Below, piece by piece: positions 30,671-31,093 of a DNA stretch of 31,093 bases; within the stretch, counting starts at the first letter, position 1, and every line of letters begins with the position of its first letter. The notes below the pieces were generated by a model, which saw nothing but the letters and a program-made list of their open reading frames with translations, was not told where the DNA came from and did not search any database. The position numbers and the translations under genes are program-made. Source of the stretch: an uncultured Zetaproteobacteria bacterium (GTDB lineage: Bacteria > Pseudomonadota > Zetaproteobacteria > Mariprofundales > Mariprofundaceae); the NCBI GenBank assembly GCA_913056285.1, contig CAJXNE010000002.1:1-31093 (forward strand). Direction: 5' to 3'.

Positions 30671-31093
30671 TTAGTGGGCCCCTGTTTCCCTGAATTTATC
30701 GACCTGATAGATGTACAGGTGCACATCCGGATGCCAGAAGTCAGCACTTAAACCCGCCTTCTGCTTCAAATGCGCCATGAATTGCACCGGCTCCGGCAAC
30801 TGAACCCACACCTGCGGCAGGAATGTCGCCTGATGCGTGCCATATTTGAATACAACGCCATCGACACCGCGGCTGATGTTCGACAGGGCAATATCCTCAT
30901 CGGGCGCATGAACCGGTTGCAGCGCCGACAACACCGAGACTTCGATCCTCACATCGTCGAATTCATCCCGGCTCAGCGGCGAAAAGCGAGGATCGTGGAA
31001 AGCCGCCGCCACTGCATTGGCCTGTACATCGTCAACAAGCGGACGGCAAGCCTCAAGCGAACCGATACAGCCGCGCAGGCTGCCATGCATGGT
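30671..31093 (-). CDS. amrA: AmmeMemoRadiSam system protein AmrA (AMMECR1 domain), 5' end missing
   Basis: About 140 residues of an AMMECR1-domain protein, cut by the window edge at its N-terminus. The hallmark RGCIGSLEA is at the beginning of the visible part, followed by the DVRIEVSVLS and LPQVWVQLPEPVQFMAHLKQKAG blocks and a family-typical end. The first Met seen, at 31090, is probably internal because the conserved segment just before RGCIG usually starts earlier. It lies upstream of amrS in the same direction. The third partner, AmrB (Memo), is not in the window. Confidence 0.85.
   Translation of the reverse strand, partial: TMHGSLRGCIGSLEACRPLVDDVQANAVAAAFHDPRFSPLSRDEFDDVRIEVSVLSALQPVHAPDEDIALSNISRGVDGVVFKYGTHQATFLPQVWVQLPEPVQFMAHLKQKAGLSADFWHPDVHLYIYQVDKFRETGAH

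Overview
The window looks like the chromosome of a free-living, chemolithotrophic Gram-negative bacterium (Pseudomonadota). GC content is moderate and genes are closely packed with short gaps. A membrane lipoprotein peptidase (LspA), a proteobacterial trpF-trpB-trpA-accD-folC order, an AcnA-type aconitase and a NifJ-type pyruvate:ferredoxin oxidoreductase occur together. This combination reminds me of Zetaproteobacteria (Mariprofundus-like iron oxidisers), but that is inference from memory; no marker gene such as 16S rRNA is present. No rRNA, tRNA, CRISPR array, intact transposase or prophage gene was seen.

Layout. 1-2.6 kb (minus strand): a small basic unknown protein with a strong ribosome binding site and a terminator, then a hybrid sensor histidine kinase. 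2.7-4.3 kb (plus): an FmdB-like zinc ribbon and a cytidine-deaminase-fold enzyme in tandem, then a secreted DUF992-like protein with its own promoter and terminator. 4.4-7.2 kb: a WrbA-like flavodoxin divergent from an NfeD membrane protease and its slipin partner. 7.4-16.7 kb: aconitase, a decayed GIY-YIG element, mutM, pckA, a JmjC/cupin-like protein translationally coupled to pckA, an exported thioredoxin-domain (DUF255) protein and lspA. 17.0-23.6 kb: a three-gene redox operon (GltD-like flavoprotein with extra Fe-S domains, NifJ, SthA-like transhydrogenase). 23.7-29.6 kb: trpF-trpB-trpA, a metallo-beta-lactamase-fold phosphodiesterase-like gene, accD and folC. 29.6 kb to the end (minus): amrS and a truncated amrA.

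How the genes fit. PckA, aconitase and NifJ sit at the junction of C3, C4 and C6 acids. The GltD-like protein could pass electrons between NAD(P)H and the ferredoxin/Fe-S centres used by NifJ, and SthA could balance NADH against NADPH, so the operon reads as one pyruvate/NAD(P)H electron-exchange module. TrpA and TrpB form tryptophan synthase, AccD is a subunit of acetyl-CoA carboxylase and FolC makes folylpolyglutamate.

The least explained DNA is between genes. An 82-nt hairpin repeat is present twice, after nfeD and inside the acnA-mutM gap. The second copy is attached to the tail of an internally deleted GIY-YIG gene that is flanked by inverted palindromes. A roughly 155-nt chain of hairpins with terminal inverted repeats starts on the lspA stop codon. 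A long three-block palindrome lies between accD and folC. All are candidate small non-autonomous mobile or REP-like elements located at gene ends.
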